Positions 63,604 through 64,000 of a stretch of 64,000 nt of DNA are shown one piece after another. Source of the DNA: Fusibacter ferrireducens (lineage in GTDB: Bacteria > Bacillota > Clostridia > Peptostreptococcales > Acidaminobacteraceae); contig NZ_JADKNH010000002.1 in the NCBI RefSeq assembly GCF_015352425.1, positions 382,208-446,207 on the forward strand. The letters are read 5' to 3'. The position numbers were made by a program, and so were the translations under genes. The notes under the pieces were generated by a model. The model searched no databases. It saw only the letters and a program-made list of their open reading frames with translations, and was not told the origin of the DNA. The stretch's first letter is position 1, and each line of letters begins with the position of its first letter.

Positions 63604-64000
63604 AACAACATTTGAGCCATCATTCGATGTCCCAAAACGATTTTCGCTGACGCTGTTTGAGGGTGAACATTCCTCAGCACAGCTTTCGGCTCAAATCTTG
63701 CGTACAACAACATTTGTGTCATCTCCGATGACTCAAAACGATTTTCGCTGACGCTGTTTGAGGGTGAACATTCCTCGGCACAGCTTTCGGCTCAAATCTT
63801 GCATACAACAACATTTGTGTCATCTCCGATAACTCAAAACGATTTTCGCTGATGCTGTTTGAGGGTGAACATGCCTCAGCACAGCTTTCGGCTCAAATCT
63901 TGCATACAACAACATTTGTGTCATCTCCGATAACTCAAAACGATTTTCGCTGATGCTGTTTGAGGGTGAACATGCCTCAGCACAGCTTTCGGCTCAAATC
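63604..64000 (+). repeat. Structured intergenic repeat, locus F (at least four tandem units)
   Basis: Four head-to-tail units at 63604-63705, 63706-63806, 63807-63907 and 63908 to the window end, period 101-102 bp. Units three and four agree at every base I compared, including private changes (GATAACTC, GATGCTG, CATGCC), so they arose by recent duplication. The first unit keeps the older form TTTGAGCCATC. No gene is present from 63522 to the window end, and the array probably continues beyond it. Confidence 0.88.

Noticed and set aside
63604..64000. CRISPR-like array of regular repeats
   Set aside because: The repeated unit is 101 bp with no variable spacers between units, far from the 23-50 bp repeat plus unique spacer pattern, and no cas genes are present.
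26159..64000. Insertion sequence or transposase linked to the repeats
   Set aside because: No transposase, integrase or RAYT-like protein is encoded in the window; mobility of the repeats is therefore only a hypothesis.

Overview
The window is AT-rich DNA from an anaerobic, low-GC Gram-positive bacterium, most likely a member of the Clostridia. The evidence is: strong purine-rich ribosome binding sites with frequent TTG starts; an S-layer-homology surface protein; the electron-bifurcating transhydrogenase pair NfnAB; a CoA-transferase/acyl-CoA dehydrogenase fermentation operon; ThiH-type (anaerobic, radical SAM) thiazole synthesis; and a Znu/Zur zinc system. I see no rRNA, tRNA, CRISPR array, prophage or insertion sequence. 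The genus cannot be fixed from the sequence alone.

Layout. 1-5.6 kb: a chemoreceptor cut by the window edge, an XRE regulator, a symporter/metallo-hydrolase pair and two small housekeeping genes. 5.6-12.7 kb: a sigma-54-controlled operon (CoA-transferase A and B, acyl-CoA dehydrogenase, alpha/beta hydrolase, possibly a secreted NHL propeller) with its Fis-type activator upstream and a textbook -24/-12 promoter. 13-15.8 kb: a two-gene permease carrying a ferredoxin tail, divergent from a Crp/Fnr regulator. 15.8-21.2 kb: an M20 peptidase, a YfcC transporter, an apparent EutS/EutP deletion chimera and a QueG-like Fe-S protein, divergent from a PucR regulator. 21-29 kb: sucrose phosphorylase, Dus, a chemoreceptor, a patch of decayed genes, an AraC/GyrI regulator and a second-type RsmH. 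29-33 kb: a heterodimeric ABC exporter. 33-37.7 kb: an M20 peptidase and zur-znuBC divergent from znuA. 38-42 kb: a DbpA-type helicase, an accessory secreted-protein pair (one member frameshifted) and a decayed efflux adaptor. 42-46.7 kb: an ornithine cyclodeaminase/aminotransferase/EamA operon with a MocR regulator. 46.8-50.6 kb: thiSFGHE under a TPP riboswitch. 50.7-54.4 kb: a MocR/EamA divergent pair and an Lrp/LysE exporter pair. 54.8-57 kb: nfnAB. 57.4-64 kb: a surface-anchored carboxylesterase with a terminated leader, a chemoreceptor, a diguanylate cyclase and a tandem repeat array.

The most unusual feature is a family of structured intergenic repeats of about 101 bp. They occur at six loci (26.2, 33.1, 37.7, 54.5, 59.7 and 63.6 kb), always in the same orientation, singly or in head-to-tail arrays, and usually abut the terminator of a leftward gene. 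They have complementary ends (AACAACATTTGAG at the left, CTCAAAT-CTTGTTGTT at the right) and internal hairpins. One divergent copy keeps hairpins with different sequence, which suggests that the folded form matters. I do not recognise this family.

Several regulatory circuits can be read directly: a sigma-54 promoter for the CoA-transferase operon, a Zur-type palindrome over the znuA start, a TPP riboswitch with terminator for thiamine genes, AACTGG boxes between a MocR regulator and its exporter, and palindromes in the pucR and crp control regions. Gene decay is visible at 16.7, 26.3-26.5, 41.2 and 41.7-42.1 kb.
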